Assembly: GCF_910591885.1 (NCBI RefSeq)
Contig: NC_063285.1
Span: 6,667,395-6,731,394, forward strand
From: Bombus terrestris
Taxonomy: Eukaryota > Arthropoda > Insecta > Hymenoptera > Apidae
DNA: 64,000 bases
Direction of reading: 5' to 3'
Position 1 is the first letter of the stretch, and each line of letters begins with the position of its first letter. Below are positions 46,692-59,122 of the stretch, piece after piece. The notes beneath the pieces are model-generated. The model had not been told where the DNA came from. It saw only the letters and a program-made list of their open reading frames with translations, and made no database searches. Both the position numbers and the translations under genes were made by a program.

Positions 46692-47933
46692 TTATGGATT
46701 GTTTGAGCAGTTCTTTGATTTCTGCAGTGTCGTTGTTACTATTGCTGTGGTATTGGTTATGTGTGTGTGTGTTGGTTGGCTGGTTACTTGAGCATAGCTT
46801 AGACCACCAATGGTGTTGGTGCTGATAGGTTTGGTGTTTATTGCTTGCTCTGTATTTGGTAATATTTCAGGTTTTGTGCTGTCATGATGGGCTTGTGTGT
46901 TAGTGCTTGTCCTGCTTCGTAGGGGCGGGAACAGTTTTCGTTGTAGTTGTTTTCTTACTTCACAGCCTTTATAGCTGGCTGGGTGGTTACCGTTACAGTT
47001 GAAGCATTTAACTTTTTCTATTTTTCCTGAATATGGGCAGTGTGCAGTTAGGTGATTTTTTGCGCACTTGACGCAGGCTGGGCTTCTGTTGCAGTAGTTT
47101 TTAGTGTGTCCGTATTGTTGACACCGCATGCATTGAGGTATATCTTTTTTGTGTCGTGGTGGTTCGACTGTTACTATTGTGTTTAGTATTTGTTTGATAT
47201 CATATATTTCCTTGTTATTGATTCTGGGTTCAAGTTCTATTAAGAATAGTGGTAGTGGTGGCTTTGTGTCGAATCTTGTTATATTGTTTATTGTTCTTGT
47301 TTGATGTCCAATTTTAGCTAACTCATCGCTTAGTTTATGTACGTTGGTTTTAGGATGCAATCCTCTTATGACAATTTTATAGCTCCTTTCAGTTTTAAGC
47401 TGGTACGTGTGGTAGATAGCATTTTTTTCTTTTAATGCTTTTATAACTTTCCTAAATGATTCTGGTGTGTTTGTTTGAATTTTTACTTGATCCAATTTTG
47501 TTTGCTTTATTGTGTAATTGTTTTTCTCTTCTAGATTATTTAGTAGATCAATGAGCGGGTCTATTATTTGGGCCTCGACAAAGATTGGTGGTGGTTTTGT
47601 AATATGGTTTGTTTGGATAGTGGTTTTACTTACGGGGTCAGCGTCTATTTCTTCAGTTAGTGAGTTGAAGGAGTTACTTAGTGGTAATTCTTGCAGCCAT
47701 CGCTGCTTTTCTGTGACTGGGTTTCCTATGGCACTTGTGTCTGTGGTTGTTTTACGTTTTTTGCTAGCCTTCACTGGCTTCCAGCTTTCATCCTGGTAGT
47801 ATCTTTCATGTTCTGAATTGCTATCTTCCTGTCCCCGATGGTCTTTTGTTTCTTCTGTCTCCATGTTAGTTTGTTTGGTTTTTATATAATATGTTTCTCC
47901 TTTTGTTGCTATGTTTATAGTTGGTATCTGCAT
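46692..47933 (-). pseudogene. J1 ORF1: gag-like protein with three zinc knuckles
   Basis: 413-residue frame from an ATG (MQIPTINIATKG). An RRM-like half (RSYKIVIRGLHPKTNVHKL, LFLIELEPR) precedes CMRCQQYGHTKNYC, CVKCAKNHLTAHC and CFNCNGNHPASYKGC. The other copies end about 55 residues later (with ISEQNAVLRQQTQQI); here a frameshift near 46740 gives an early, altered tail. Expected role: RNA binding and transport of the element. Confidence 0.85.
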
Positions 47934-48035
47934 TGTTATTTTATTTCCTCCTCACTATCACTTTGCAGCACTATTACTTTGGAGCACTTTTTCACTATTC
48001 ACTTATACCTGGAGAGGACGACCGTCTAGACACGT

Positions 48036-48507
48036 CCGTCCTCATCGGCTGTCCGAGCAGGAGTCCCGGCGCCCGTGATCCTATTTTGCTACCACGCATC
48101 AAAATAAAAAAAGAATAATTAGCAGCGTTCCAGCAGCGACATCTACAGCCGGCAACTACTACTATCACCGACGACAACCTAACGCCATACACGCCTCACT
48201 TTTGAAAAAATATGATTGATGGGCGTCGCACAGAAAAAGATAAAAGTGTTCTTTTATAACTTTTTTATCTGAGCATGCAATGAAAATTTAAATAACGCAT
48301 TCTGAAGAATTTTGTCAACTATATACATGGTGCACGTTTCATTGAAATTGGTTGATACAGAAACGTGTAACAAGTATCAAAAAATGGACCAATATATAGA
48401 ATTATTACAGTTATAGTACAGTGAGAGTCGTGGAAAACTGCGATTTCCATTTCATTCGTTTGTAACTCTCAGCAACATTAACCGGTTTCGATTAGATATT
48501 GAGTATG
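48036..48507. other. Interval between J1 copy 2 and the L1 LTR
   Basis: 48040-48190 is GC-richer and weakly similar to the SINE at 42.5 kb; the remainder is AT-rich with nothing recognised. Confidence 0.4.
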
Positions 48508-49457
48508 TGTTTAGTCGAGCTATCGCGGGGAGACGCGGTCGTTAGAATACGCGTCAACGGGAGTCGTAAATTCCCGTTACGATTAGAATAATCGACACCA
48601 CGAATAGTTCGATCCCCGTATTTCGGTTAGGATAATCGGGGTGGTTAATGCGGTATAACACTGGGAGTCAGAGTTATAATAATGTATATTTCCAACACTT
48701 TATACAATCACACAAAGTAGTTAACGCCGTTGATTAAGATACAGATAACGAGAGAAGGGTTAGTCTTGGATGAGAGAAGGAGAGCTTTAGGCGCTTTAGG
48801 CCCTTGAGAGTTATAGGAACTGTCGGACTTCTGGATAAGTGAGAGCCTTAGAAGACTCTAGGCCGTGTAGGCACCTTGATGAATGATGAAGGAACTCAGA
48901 AAAATACAGGAACGGTGAGAGTTGTAGGAAATGCAGGAACTCTAGGCACCGTGAGAGACGATCAAACTCTGAAGCTTATTCTAATGTGAACACGGAGGAA
49001 ATCTTGGTATGGGTGTGCCCTTTGAACGAAGAACGCGGATTCGTTGCTTACATTTTAGTTAGTAAAGTGAGGGCAATAATCCGCGATGTCGATTGGTTGG
49101 GGCCAATGTTAGGAAGGAAGAGAGGAGGAAGAAACCTCCTACCAACTTGGGTCCTAGGCGACATTGTTTACAGGGAAACTCAGATTTTTCGTTAGGTATA
49201 TCTCCGCTTTCTTCGTAATTCTTAAGAGCACATAATAAACCCAAGGACCCTTCTAAAAAACCAGCTGAAAACACTTCTGGAATTAGAAAGTCCTTTCTGG
49301 CAAACAGATTGACGTAAACCATGTGTGCGAACAATGCAGTTAGAATTTCGACTTTATGGTGGGTCCTTAGGCCTGTGGAGGGTTCGAAGGACGGCACGTA
49401 GACTGTTGGCTGTCACGCCGCGCGGGATGGAATGCAGATGTGTCGCGCGGCGTAACA
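48508..49457 (+). repeat. Solo LTR, family L1
   Basis: TGTTTAGTCGAGC to CGGCGTAACA, 950 bp, with GTATG duplicated exactly at 48503-48507 and 49458-49462. No internal coding region, so a solo LTR left by recombination. A 69-residue frame within it (48986-49195) is not regarded as a gene. Confidence 0.92.
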
Positions 49458-49761
49458 GTATGTATATGGCTGACATAACTCTTCAAAAAATCTAGTCAAC
49501 TAATTCACATATCTCTACAAAAAATTCAAATCGTGCGGTCCAACTTTAAGAATGTTATCCTGCTTTCGAGAGGTATGTACTCAAACGTCAATGTATATAC
49601 ATTTAGGTTAAAGTTTAGCAAAAGTAGTTAGTAACAACCTACGAAGTTGGCAATTTTTCCCAGCAATTGTAGTTGTTAATTCTTGTAGAAATAAAAAATG
49701 AGTACTTCTGCAAGCACACGTTAGTAAAAGTAGGCTATATTTGTATTTATTTTGTTATATA
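49458..49761. other. Short AT-rich interval
   Basis: No gene or repeat end seen; finishes TATATA before the L2 LTR. Confidence 0.4.
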
Positions 49762-50447
49762 TGTCGGAGATGAAAGGATACCGGAGCCTTCCCTTTGTAA
49801 TTTTGGGAAAGTACCTTAACACTTTAATCTAGATTCTACCATAGCCGTAATTAAGCAATTGTCGTCATTCAATCCGATTGTATTTGTTCAAGATTTATGA
49901 TAATGATCATGAGCTCGAGGCGACAACCAGTCGCCGAACGTAGCCGCGGTTACGGGATGAGCGTTTTTACGTAACAGAGGTATGGAGTAATTCTATAGTA
50001 CTCCTTAAAAGAAATAGTTGTAGCGGCGCGTGACAGTAAATATTCCAACGACTTCTGTCCCGTGGCTCGCCACACGCAGACTCTATTCTTCGGATAAGAT
50101 GATTACCAGATGTCGACGCATCGCCACAGTACATGTTCAGCTAGCCCGAGGACCCGTTATAAATCTTAAGATTTAGTTAACCAAAGTCCTTCAAACGGAC
50201 AAACAAGCTTTATCCTAACTGTTCCTAAATATACCACCTACTACGCTAACAACTTTCTCTCAAGAGCGGTTAGCACCCTTTTCCAACCACCAACACGAAA
50301 TTAGCTAATTAACAGCGACGTCCATTTCCCTCACTTTCCGAACCAACGCTTTCCTTAACGAATCCGATGATCTCGTATCATTAGACACACGCCATCCCAT
50401 GCATTTCTATCCCATTCCTACGCAGCATCATCGTGACGGAAAGTCAG
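49762..50447 (+). repeat. L2 LTR, truncated by J1 copy 3
   Basis: Starts TGTCGGAGATG after TATA and follows the other L2 LTRs up to GACGGAAAGTCA, where J1 leader sequence takes over. The missing right third is not found beyond the LINE. Confidence 0.8.
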
Positions 50448-50603
50448 ACGTTTAACGCCTGTCCGAATTGGTGGTTGATATTTGGCAGTCAGTTCCGCCT
50501 GTGCAGGCGACCTAAACGGACGTGCGAAACAGTGCTCAGGTGAAAGTGCAGCAAGAGGGAAGAGAAAGCGACAAAGTAAACGCCCATTCACAAAACGTGG
50601 AAT

Positions 50604-51950
50604 CATGCAGATTCCACCAATAAAAATAACCAACTCAGGAGACACATTTTATAAATAGAGCTACAGACTCTACATATGTAGAGAAAAAAGACGATATTAT
50701 GGAAACAACACAATCCGACGGAGAGGACAACGAACCAATACACCACGAAGAAAGCTGGACGGTGGCAACCTCCAGCAAAAAACGGAAGGTAACCCCGTTC
50801 ACAAGCGCGAGGAAAACTCAAACACTTGAAAAAAACAATGGCTACAAGATATCAAACTGCATAATCCATTCAGCGCACTGCCAGAAGAGGCAGAAACGGA
50901 CCCACCAGAAAGTCAGACAAACCGCATTCCTAAACAACCACCAATATACATAGATGCGAAAATAATCGACCCCCTCATTGAACTGCTAAACAACACTGCA
51001 AAGAAATATAACTATGTCATCAAACAGATAAAAATAGACCAGGTGAAAGTGCAAACCAACAATCCAGAAATATTCAGAAAAGTGACAAGGTCACTAAAGG
51101 AAAAAAAACGCAGCATATCACACCTTTCAGCTCAAAACCGATAAAAGTTACAAAGACAGTAATCAGGGGATTACACCCAAAATCAAATACCGAAAAAATA
51201 AGCGAAGAACTTGCAAAAATCGGACACCAGGTAAGGTCAATTAATAACATTAACAAGTACGATACCAAACAACCATTACCGCTATTCCTAGATGAACTAG
51301 AACCTAGAAACAACAACAAAAACATATACGATATAGAAAAATTAATAAACACAATAGTAAAAGTGGAGCCACCTAGACATAAAAAAGACATCCCACAATG
51401 CATACGGTGCCAACAATACGGACACACTAAAAACTATTGCAATAGAATCCCGGCATGCGTTAAATGCGCAAAAAATCATCATACGATACACTGCCCATCC
51501 ACTGGAAAAATAGAGGTTAAATGCTACAACTGCAACGGAAAACACCCAGCCAGTCATAAAGGTTGCGAAGCTAGGAAACAATTACACGGCAAACTGTTCC
51601 CGCCCCTACGAAGCAGGACAATCACTAACATACAAGCCCAACAGGGCAGCACAAAACCCGAGATAATACCAAACACAGAGGACGCAACAAACACCAAACC
51701 CATCAGCACCAACACCATTGGTAGTCTAAGTTACGCTCAAGTAACCAGCCAATCGACACACACAGACAACCAATACCATAGCAATAGTAACAAGGACACT
51801 GCAGAAATCAAAGAACTGCTCAAACAATCCATAAAGAACACCGAAATGCTAACCAGAATGATAAGCGAACAAAACGCAGTACTAAGACAGCAAACGCAAC
51901 AAATCACAGTCATGCTACAACTAATTACAATCGTGCTAAGCAAAAAATAA
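50604..51950 (+). pseudogene. J1 ORF1, copy 3, frameshifted
   Basis: Pieces at 50699-50953 and 51363-51950 plus intervening shifted coding. Zinc knuckles CIRCQQYGHTKNYC, CVKCAKNHHTIHC and CYNCNGKHPASHKGC are intact, and the C-terminus is complete (NAVLRQQTQQI, ending SKK), showing the part copy 2 has lost. Confidence 0.82.
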
Positions 51951-51954
51951 AAAC

Positions 51955-54640
51955 GGACACTCTAAAAATAGCAGCCTGGAACTCAAACGGCCTACAACAA
52001 CGGGCCCTCGAATTTAAAACATTCATATACAATAGCAATATAGACATACTACTTGTCTCAGAAACACACTTCACTACAAAAAGCTACATGAAAATACCAT
52101 ACTACACCATATATGATACAAAACACCCCTCACGAAAAGCTCACGGAGGGACAGCAGTGATAGTCAGAAATGATATCAAACATTATCTACACAGCCAAGT
52201 TAACAAAGAATATTTACAAGCAACCACTGTTATAGTTCAACCTAGCAGTAACTACTTCCAGTTGTCAGCAGTATATGTGCCACCGCGACACAAAATAACA
52301 TCACAAATGTGGGAAGAATACCTCCAGGACCTAGGGGACAAGTACATCGCAGCGGGAGATGACAACTCAAAGTACACGCTATGGGGGTCAAGAAACACTA
52401 CACCTCGAGGCAGAACACTGGAAAATACATTAGAAATAATAACCTCAATATGTTATCCACAGGAACACCGACACATTGGCCGACTGACCTGAACAAAAAA
52501 CCAGATCTTCTGGACTTTGCAGTTACAAGGGGACTAAATACAAATAAACTAAAAATAACAACCAACCTCGAGCTCAGCTCCGATCATACACCCATAATAA
52601 TTGAATACAGAAACAAACCAATACACGATAGCAATCCAGAAACACTATGCAATAAAACCACCAAATGGCAAACTTTCAAAGAAATAATAGAAAGCAAAAT
52701 AAACTGCAAAATCCCGTTGAAAACTCCTGAACACATAGAACAGGCAGTAGCAACATTGACAGCAACTATTCAAGAAGCAGCAAGGACAACCACTACACCC
52801 GAATCAACCAGCAGACAAACAATAACAATTCTGCAAGAAATACTCGACAAAATCAGAGAAAAAATAAAAGCAAGAGCAAAATGGCAAAAATGCAGAACCC
52901 GAGAAAACAAAAAACACTTAAACAAACTTGCAAAGGAAATAAAAAACAAAATAAAGGAGCACAACGATAACGAATTCGCAAAGTTCATAGGGACACTCTC
53001 CACACACGAGAACACCAACTATTCACTATGGAAAGCCACGAAAAAAAATAAGGAAGCCAATAATACCCGTCCCGGCAATCAGAAAAGCAGATAACACATG
53101 GCCAAGAAGCAACGAAGAACAAGCTGAAGAATTCTCCAACCACCTCTGCAACACATTCACACCACACATTACCAACAACAGCAACCTCAAAAGTCATACG
53201 GAGGAGGATCCACAAACCACTATTACCACAACCGACAAGGAATACACCATACCTAAAACAACAGCACAAGAAATTAGAAACATAATGGATAAAACAAAAA
53301 ACAACAAAGCACCAGGAATCGACCTAATCAATGGTAAAATCTTGAAAAACCTTCCGCCAAAAGCAATAAGACTAATGACAATAATATCCAATGCAATTCT
53401 AAGAATTCAATACTTCCCCAAACCATGGAAATTAGCACAGATCAAAATGCTACATAAACCAGACAGAGACCCGCACCAAACTGCATCTTACAGACTAATA
53501 TCACTGCTTCCAGTATTTTCCAAAATACTGGAAAAAATAATGTATTGCCGGATAAAAACAACAATACAGACAAAAAAACTAATACCGGATCACCAATTTG
53601 GTTTCAGAAACGAACACTCCACGATAGAGCAAATGCACAGGCTTATAAACGAAATAATAATAGCATTAGAAAATAAGGAATACTGCACAGCCCTCTTTAT
53701 GGACATAGAGAAAGCATTCGATAAAATTAACCATGAAAGTATACTACAAACAATTAGGAAACAATTCCCGGAGCAAATACACCAATTAATAAAATCCTAC
53801 CTAAGCAGCAGAACCTTCGTAATAAAAATCAAGGACACACATTCTGAAGTCAAAGACATCAAGGCCGGGGTACCACAAGGAAGCGTCCTAGGCCTAATAC
53901 TATACACATTATACACGGCGAACATACCAACAACTACCAATAGCACAGTATTGACATTCGCGGACGACATAGCTATACTAGTCAGGCATACGAACCCAGA
54001 AACGGCAGTCAAATTACTACAAGAACATATCACAAAAATAGAAAAGTGGCTGCAAGAAAAACAAATAAAAGCAAACCATAGTAAATGCAACCATATTACA
54101 TTCACGCTACGAAAAAAGATACCACCAAACATCCTTCTGAACGGCACGCATATAACACAAACAAAGCATGTCAAATACCTAGGACTCCACTTAGATACAC
54201 AACTCACATGGAAACTACATACCAAATCAATAATAGAAAAAATACAGAAAACAAGAAGACAAATGCATTGGCTAACAAGCCGAAAATCCAAATTAAGCAT
54301 AGAAAATAAATTAAAAATATATAAAACGATCATAAAACCAATCTGGACGTACGGAATACCATTATGGGGGACAGCAGCAATGAGCCATATAAACAAAATA
54401 GAGGTAATACAGGCTAAAATCCTCAGGACAATAGTAAACGGACCTTGGTACGTCAGAAACGAAGATATACGAAGGGACCTGGGAATGCCAACGGTCAAGG
54501 AAGAAATCAACAGATACTCCGAGAAATACAAATTAAGAATAGCAACACACATAAACCGGCTAGCTGCGGAAACATACAAAATCACAAATATGGACTGAAG
54601 ACTAAAAAGGAAGCACCCAGCAGACCTTATAAAGGACACA
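51955..54640 (+). pseudogene. J1 ORF2, copy 3, frameshifted
   Basis: Endonuclease (52088-52492), linker (52381-53094) and a 437-residue RT and C-terminal frame (53285-54598). Frameshifts near 52430 and 53045 and a TGA at 54598 (in place of R of MDRRLK) inactivate it. The RT motifs FMDIEKAFDKIN, GVPQGSVLG and FADDIAIL are all present. Confidence 0.88.
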
Positions 54641-54659
54641 ACCTAAGAAACACGAGGAT

Positions 54660-54680
54660 GGTACCCCGCTGGGGGTAGCC
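54660..54680 (+). promoter_or_regulatory. Conserved hairpin in the J1 3' UTR (copy 3)
   Basis: GGTACCCC-GCT-GGGGGTAGCC, identical to the other copies in the stem. Confidence 0.6.
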
Positions 54681-54771
54681 ACCAACATGCTAATTTAACC
54701 GTTAAAAAATTCCACCAAATGTCCAAATTGGACAAATTGTGAATTTTAATAAATAAATAAAAAAAAAAAAA

Positions 54772-55570
54772 CACATCGATCAGGCAGTAAGAACATTGAC
54801 AGAAATTATACAAGAGGCAGCATGGGCAACTACTAACCATGAACCAAGCAACAGGCAAACAAAAATAATTTCAACCGACATCCTTGACAAAATTAGAGAA
54901 AAAAGGAAAGCGAAAGCAAAATGACAAAAACATACAACAAACAAACAATAGTGTAAACAAAAAACATCTAAATAATTTCACGAAGCAAGTGAAATGTAAA
55001 ATAAAAAATCATAATAATAACGAATTCCTAAAATTCATAGAAACACTGTCTGCGCATGAAAATGCCAACTACTCTCTATGGAAAGCCACGAATAAAATAA
55101 AGAAGCCAATAAAACTAATCCCAGCAATCAGAAAAGCAGACAACACATGGACCAGAAGCAACGAAGAGTAAGTTGCAGAATTCTCCAACCACCTTTCTAA
55201 CACATTTACTCCATATAATAGTAACAACAGTAAATTCAATGTCATTCATTCAAAGATGCGCTAAATACTAGTATTCCAACTGACAAGCACTATACCGTAC
55301 CTAATAAAACAGCATAAGTAATTAAAATCATAATCGAGAAAACAAAAAACAATAAAGCTCCAGAAATCGATAGTAAAATCCTGAAAACCCTTCTCCCAAA
55401 AGCAATACGTTTAATCATAATATTATTCAGGGCAATTTTAAGAATCCCATACTTTCCTAATCCATGAAAGCTAGCACAGATCATAATGTAACCTAAGCCA
55501 GGCAAGACCCACACAAAACTGCATCTTACAGACCAATATCACTACTTCCTATGGTTTCCAAAATACTAAG
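54772..55570 (+). mobile_element. Old diverged J1-related LINE fragment
   Basis: Directly follows the A run of copy 3. Covers ORF2 from the linker (about 54884-55171: FLKFIETLSAHENANYSLWK) into the early RT (NNKAPEIDSKIL) and stops at the TTTCCAAAATACT block near 55570. Many stops and small deletions. Clearly older than copies 2-4. Confidence 0.8.
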
Positions 55571-55639
55571 GTACGAATTAAATAATAAAAAATATACTGT
55601 TGCGTCTTGTGACCCTCCAAATAAACCATACTCCATCTA

Positions 55640-56120
55640 TCGGTTAAGATAATTACCAGATGTCTCAATATCCTTAGCCGGACTTGCAATAATCCTAATA
55701 TCCGTCATAAATTTTAGCATCTTTTACAATCAAAGCCTTTGAATCTCTCAGATATCATTCAAGGAGAAACGTTCCATAGGGTTGTTATTCACGCCGGGAA
55801 AACGCAGGGCAGCGGATTCTTCCTATGTATAATGCCATTCGTGAGCGCCTTTGGTAGGGAACGGCCAGCGCCCATCCTTACCCACCAATTGTTTTCTTAC
55901 CAATTAGCAGCGATATCCGTTGCCCTCACTTAAGGAAAATTGCCATCAACGAATCCGTTTGTCTCGTGCTCTAGACACACCCATCAATAGTTTTCCTCCC
56001 CGACATCACCGATACCGAACGGCACTTGCTCGTATTTCAGAGATCTGAACACATCTCACTTGCTATTAACACTGCGCTGAAAAAACTCTACACGCACCAC
56101 GCGGAAATACTCAAATCTTC
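55640..56120 (+). repeat. Diverged L2 LTR fragment
   Basis: Retains L2 block order (GATAATTACCAGATGTC, the ACCAATTAGCAGCGATAT region, CATCACCGATACCGAACGG) with many changes. No ends found. Confidence 0.55.
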
Positions 56121-56149
56121 AAAGTTGTTGGAAGTAATGTGTATATTAA

Positions 56150-56320
56150 ACCTGGTAACTCAGTGTTATAATCATTCAACCAGCCTTATTATCTTAACCG
56201 AAATAGAGAAGCAACCGATTCGTGGCGTCGATTACCGAATCGCAATGAAAATTTACGACTGTTGTTGGCGCGTTCTACCGCGAACACGTCACTCCGCGAA
56301 GCGGTCAGACAAGTGCTATC
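56150..56320 (-). repeat. L1-family LTR fragment
   Basis: Reverse complement contains the L1 blocks GTCGTAAATTTTC, GGCGTCGATTACC (reversed context) and ATTTCGGTTAAGATAAT. Both ends missing. Confidence 0.55.
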
Positions 56321-56787
56321 TTTAGTGCGCATGACGCAAGTCCAGCTTAATATAATTTTAATCCTATACGCTTGGCATTTTAATTAGCACAGGATATTTT
56401 TCAATGGACTCTGCTCCCGGACACTGAACCGCGCGTATGTGTTTATAACCGATATCCGCCAAGTATGTTGTGGAACAATTAGCTGCCTTGTGTTTCTCTT
56501 CATTCGTTGTTATGTGTTTTCTCTTGTGTCTATTTTCCTGTAATATCTATTTGTTTATTTCTTATTCCTGTGAATTCTGTGGAAGGCATTAATCTAAAAG
56601 AAAGGGCGGAGGCAATACTCTCGATGTCTACAACTGATGATTGCGACGAAAATATAACAAGAAAATGTCATTCACTTGCGATTGTAACGCCTATCGTAAT
56701 AGCAGAAGAAGGATTATCATCTACTAAAAATAAGTCTGCAATCGCGAATGAGATTCGTTGCGTGATTAAAAATATAACAAGTTGTGG
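56321..56787 (+). other. Unassigned interval with a 100-residue frame
   Basis: Frame from 56507 has a hydrophobic N-terminus that could act as a signal peptide (VYFPVISICLFLIPV), then ERAEAILSMSTTDDCDENI. It runs into the LINE poly-T, so its end is artificial. AAAATATAACAAG occurs twice (about 56647 and 56769). Not recognised; weak evidence for a gene. Confidence 0.25.
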
Positions 56788-56874
56788 TTTTTTTTTATTT
56801 ATTTATTGAAATTCACAATTTGTCCAATTTGGACATTTGATGGAATTTTTTAACAGTTAAATTAGCATGTTGGT

Positions 56875-56895
56875 GGCTACCCCCAGCGGGGTACC
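56875..56895 (-). promoter_or_regulatory. Conserved hairpin in the J1 3' UTR (copy 4)
   Basis: GGCTACCCCC-AGC-GGGGTACC on the plus strand, same stem as the other two copies. Confidence 0.6.
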
Positions 56896-56908
56896 ATCCT
56901 CGTGTTTG

Positions 56909-59100
56909 CTAGGTTATGTCCTTTATAAGGTCTGCAGGGTGCTTCCTTTTTAGTCTTCTGTCCATGTTTATGGTTTTGTATGTCTCCGCAGCAAACCGGT
57001 TTCGGTGTGATGCTATTCTTGACTTGTATTTCTCGGAGTATCTGCTAATTTCTTCCTTGACCGTTGGGATTCCCAGGTCCCTCCGTATATCTTCGTCTCT
57101 GACGTACCAAGGTCCGTTTACTATTGTTCTAAGGATTTTAGCCTGTATTACCTCTATTTTGTTTATATGGCTCATTGCTGCTGTCCCCCATAATGGTATT
57201 CCGTACGTCCAGATTGGTTTTATGATCGTTTTATATATTTTTAATTTATTTTCTATGCTTAATTTGGATTTTCGGCTTGTTAGCCAATGCATTTGTCTCC
57301 TTGTTTTCTGTATTTTTTCTATTATTGATTTGGTATGTAGTTTCCATGTGAGTTGTGTATCTAAGTGGAGTCCTAGGTATTTGACATGCTTTGTTTGTGT
57401 TATATGCGTGCCGTTCAGAAGGATGTTTGGTGGTATCTTTTTTCGTAGCGTGAATGTAATATGGTTGCATTTATTATGGTTTGCTTTTATTTGTTTTTCT
57501 TGCAGCCACTTTTCTATTTTTGTGATATGTTCTTGTAGTAATTTGACTGCCGTTTCTGGGTTCGTATGCCTGACTAGTATAGCTATGTCGTCCGCGAATG
57601 TCAATACTGTGCTATTGGTAGTTGTTGGTATGTTCGCCGTGTATAATGTGTATAGTATTAGGCCTAGGACGCTTCCTTGTGGTACCCCGGCCTTGATGTC
57701 TTTGACTTCAGAATGTGTGTCCTTGATTTTTATTACGAAGGTTCTGCTGCTTAGGTAGGATTTTATTAATTGGTGTATTTGCTCCGGGAATTGTTTCCTA
57801 ATTGTTTGTAGTATACTTTCATGGTTAATTTTATCGAATGCTTTCTCTATGTCCATAAAGAGGGCTGTGCAGTATTCCTTATTTTCTAATGCTATTATTA
57901 TTTCGTTTATAAGCCTGTGCATTTGCTCTATCGTGGAGTGTTTGTTTCTGAAACCAAATTGGTGATCCGGTATTAGTTTTTTTGTCTGTATTGTTGTTTT
58001 TATCCGGCAATACATTATTTTTTCCAGTATTTTGGAAAATACTGGAAGCAGTGATATTAGTCTGTAAGATGCAGTTTGGTGCGGGTCTCTGTCTGGTTTA
58101 TGTAGCATTTTGATCTGTGCTAATTTCCATGGTTTGGGGAAGTATTGAATTCTTAGAATTGCATTGAATATTATTGTCATTAGTCTTATTGCTTTTGGCG
58201 GAAGGTTTTTCAAGATTTTACCATTGATTAGGTCGATTCCTGGTGCTTTGTTGTTTTTTGTTTTATCCATTATGTTTCTAATTTCTTGTGCTGTTGTTTT
58301 AGGTATGGTGTATTCCTTGTCGGTTGTGGTAATAGTGGTTTGTGGATCCTCCTCCGTATGACTTTTGAGGTTGCTGTTGTTGATAATGTGTGGTGTGAAT
58401 GTGTTGCAGAGGTGGTTGGAGAATTCTTCAGCTTGTTCTTCGTTGCTTCTTGCCCATGTGTTATCTGCTTTTCTGATTGCCGGGACGAGTATTATTGGCT
58501 TCCTTTTATTGGCTTATTTTTAGTTTATTTGTGTTTAGTCCCCTTGTAACTGCAAAGTCCAGAAGATCTGGTTTTTTGTTCTGGTCAGTCGGCCAATGTG
58601 TCGGTGTTCCTGTGGATAATATATTGAGGTTATTATTTCTAATGTATTTTTCCAGTGTTCTACCTCGAGGTGTAATGTTTCTTGATCCCCAGAGCGTGTG
58701 CTTTGAGTTGTAGTCTCCCGCTGCGATGTACTTGTCCCCTAGGTCCTGGAAGTATTCTTCCCACATTTGTGTTGTTATTTTGTGTCGCGGGGGCACGTAT
58801 ACTGCTGACAACTGGAAGTAGTTGCTGCTAGTTTGAACTGTAACAGTGGTTGCTTGTAAATATTCTTTGTTAACTTGGCTGTGAAGATAATGTTTGATAT
58901 CGTTTCTGACTATCACTGCTGTCCCTCCGTGAGCTTTTCCTGAGGGGTGTTTGGTATCATATATGGTGTAGTATGGTATTTTCAAATAGCTTTTTGTAGT
59001 GAAGTGTGTTTCTGAGACAAGTAGTATGTCTATATTGCTATTGTATATGAATGTTTTAATTTCGAGGGCCCATTGTTGTAGGCCGTTTGAGTTCCAGGCT
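56909..59100 (-). pseudogene. J1 ORF2, copy 4, internally deleted
   Basis: A 453-residue frame (56909-58270) holds the whole RT and C-terminus without a stop, ending RRLKRKHPADLIKDIT, the best C-terminus in the window. The endonuclease (58506-59100) is also open but separated by the deletion. Confidence 0.88.
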
Positions 59101-59122
59101 GCTATTTTTAGAGTGTCCGTTT

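Larger units (their letters stand above)
43757..48035 (-). mobile_element. Jockey-like LINE J1, near full length (copy 2)
   Basis: Poly(A) tail (T run about 43757-43766), 3' UTR with hairpin, ORF2 (about 43880-46600), ORF1 (46692-47933), and a 5' leader to about 48035. This is the best preserved J1 copy: ORF2 is a single frame broken only by two TAG codons. The 5' limit is approximate and no target duplication was confirmed. Confidence 0.88.
50448..54771 (+). mobile_element. Jockey-like LINE J1, near full length (copy 3)
   Basis: Plus strand: leader from 50448-50487, ORF1 about 50604-51950, ORF2 about 51955-54640, hairpin 3' UTR and an A run at 54759-54770. The common leader with copy 4 begins at about 50487 (CAGTCAGTTCC); the 40 bases before it may be leader or junction filler. 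Several frameshifts. Confidence 0.88.
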
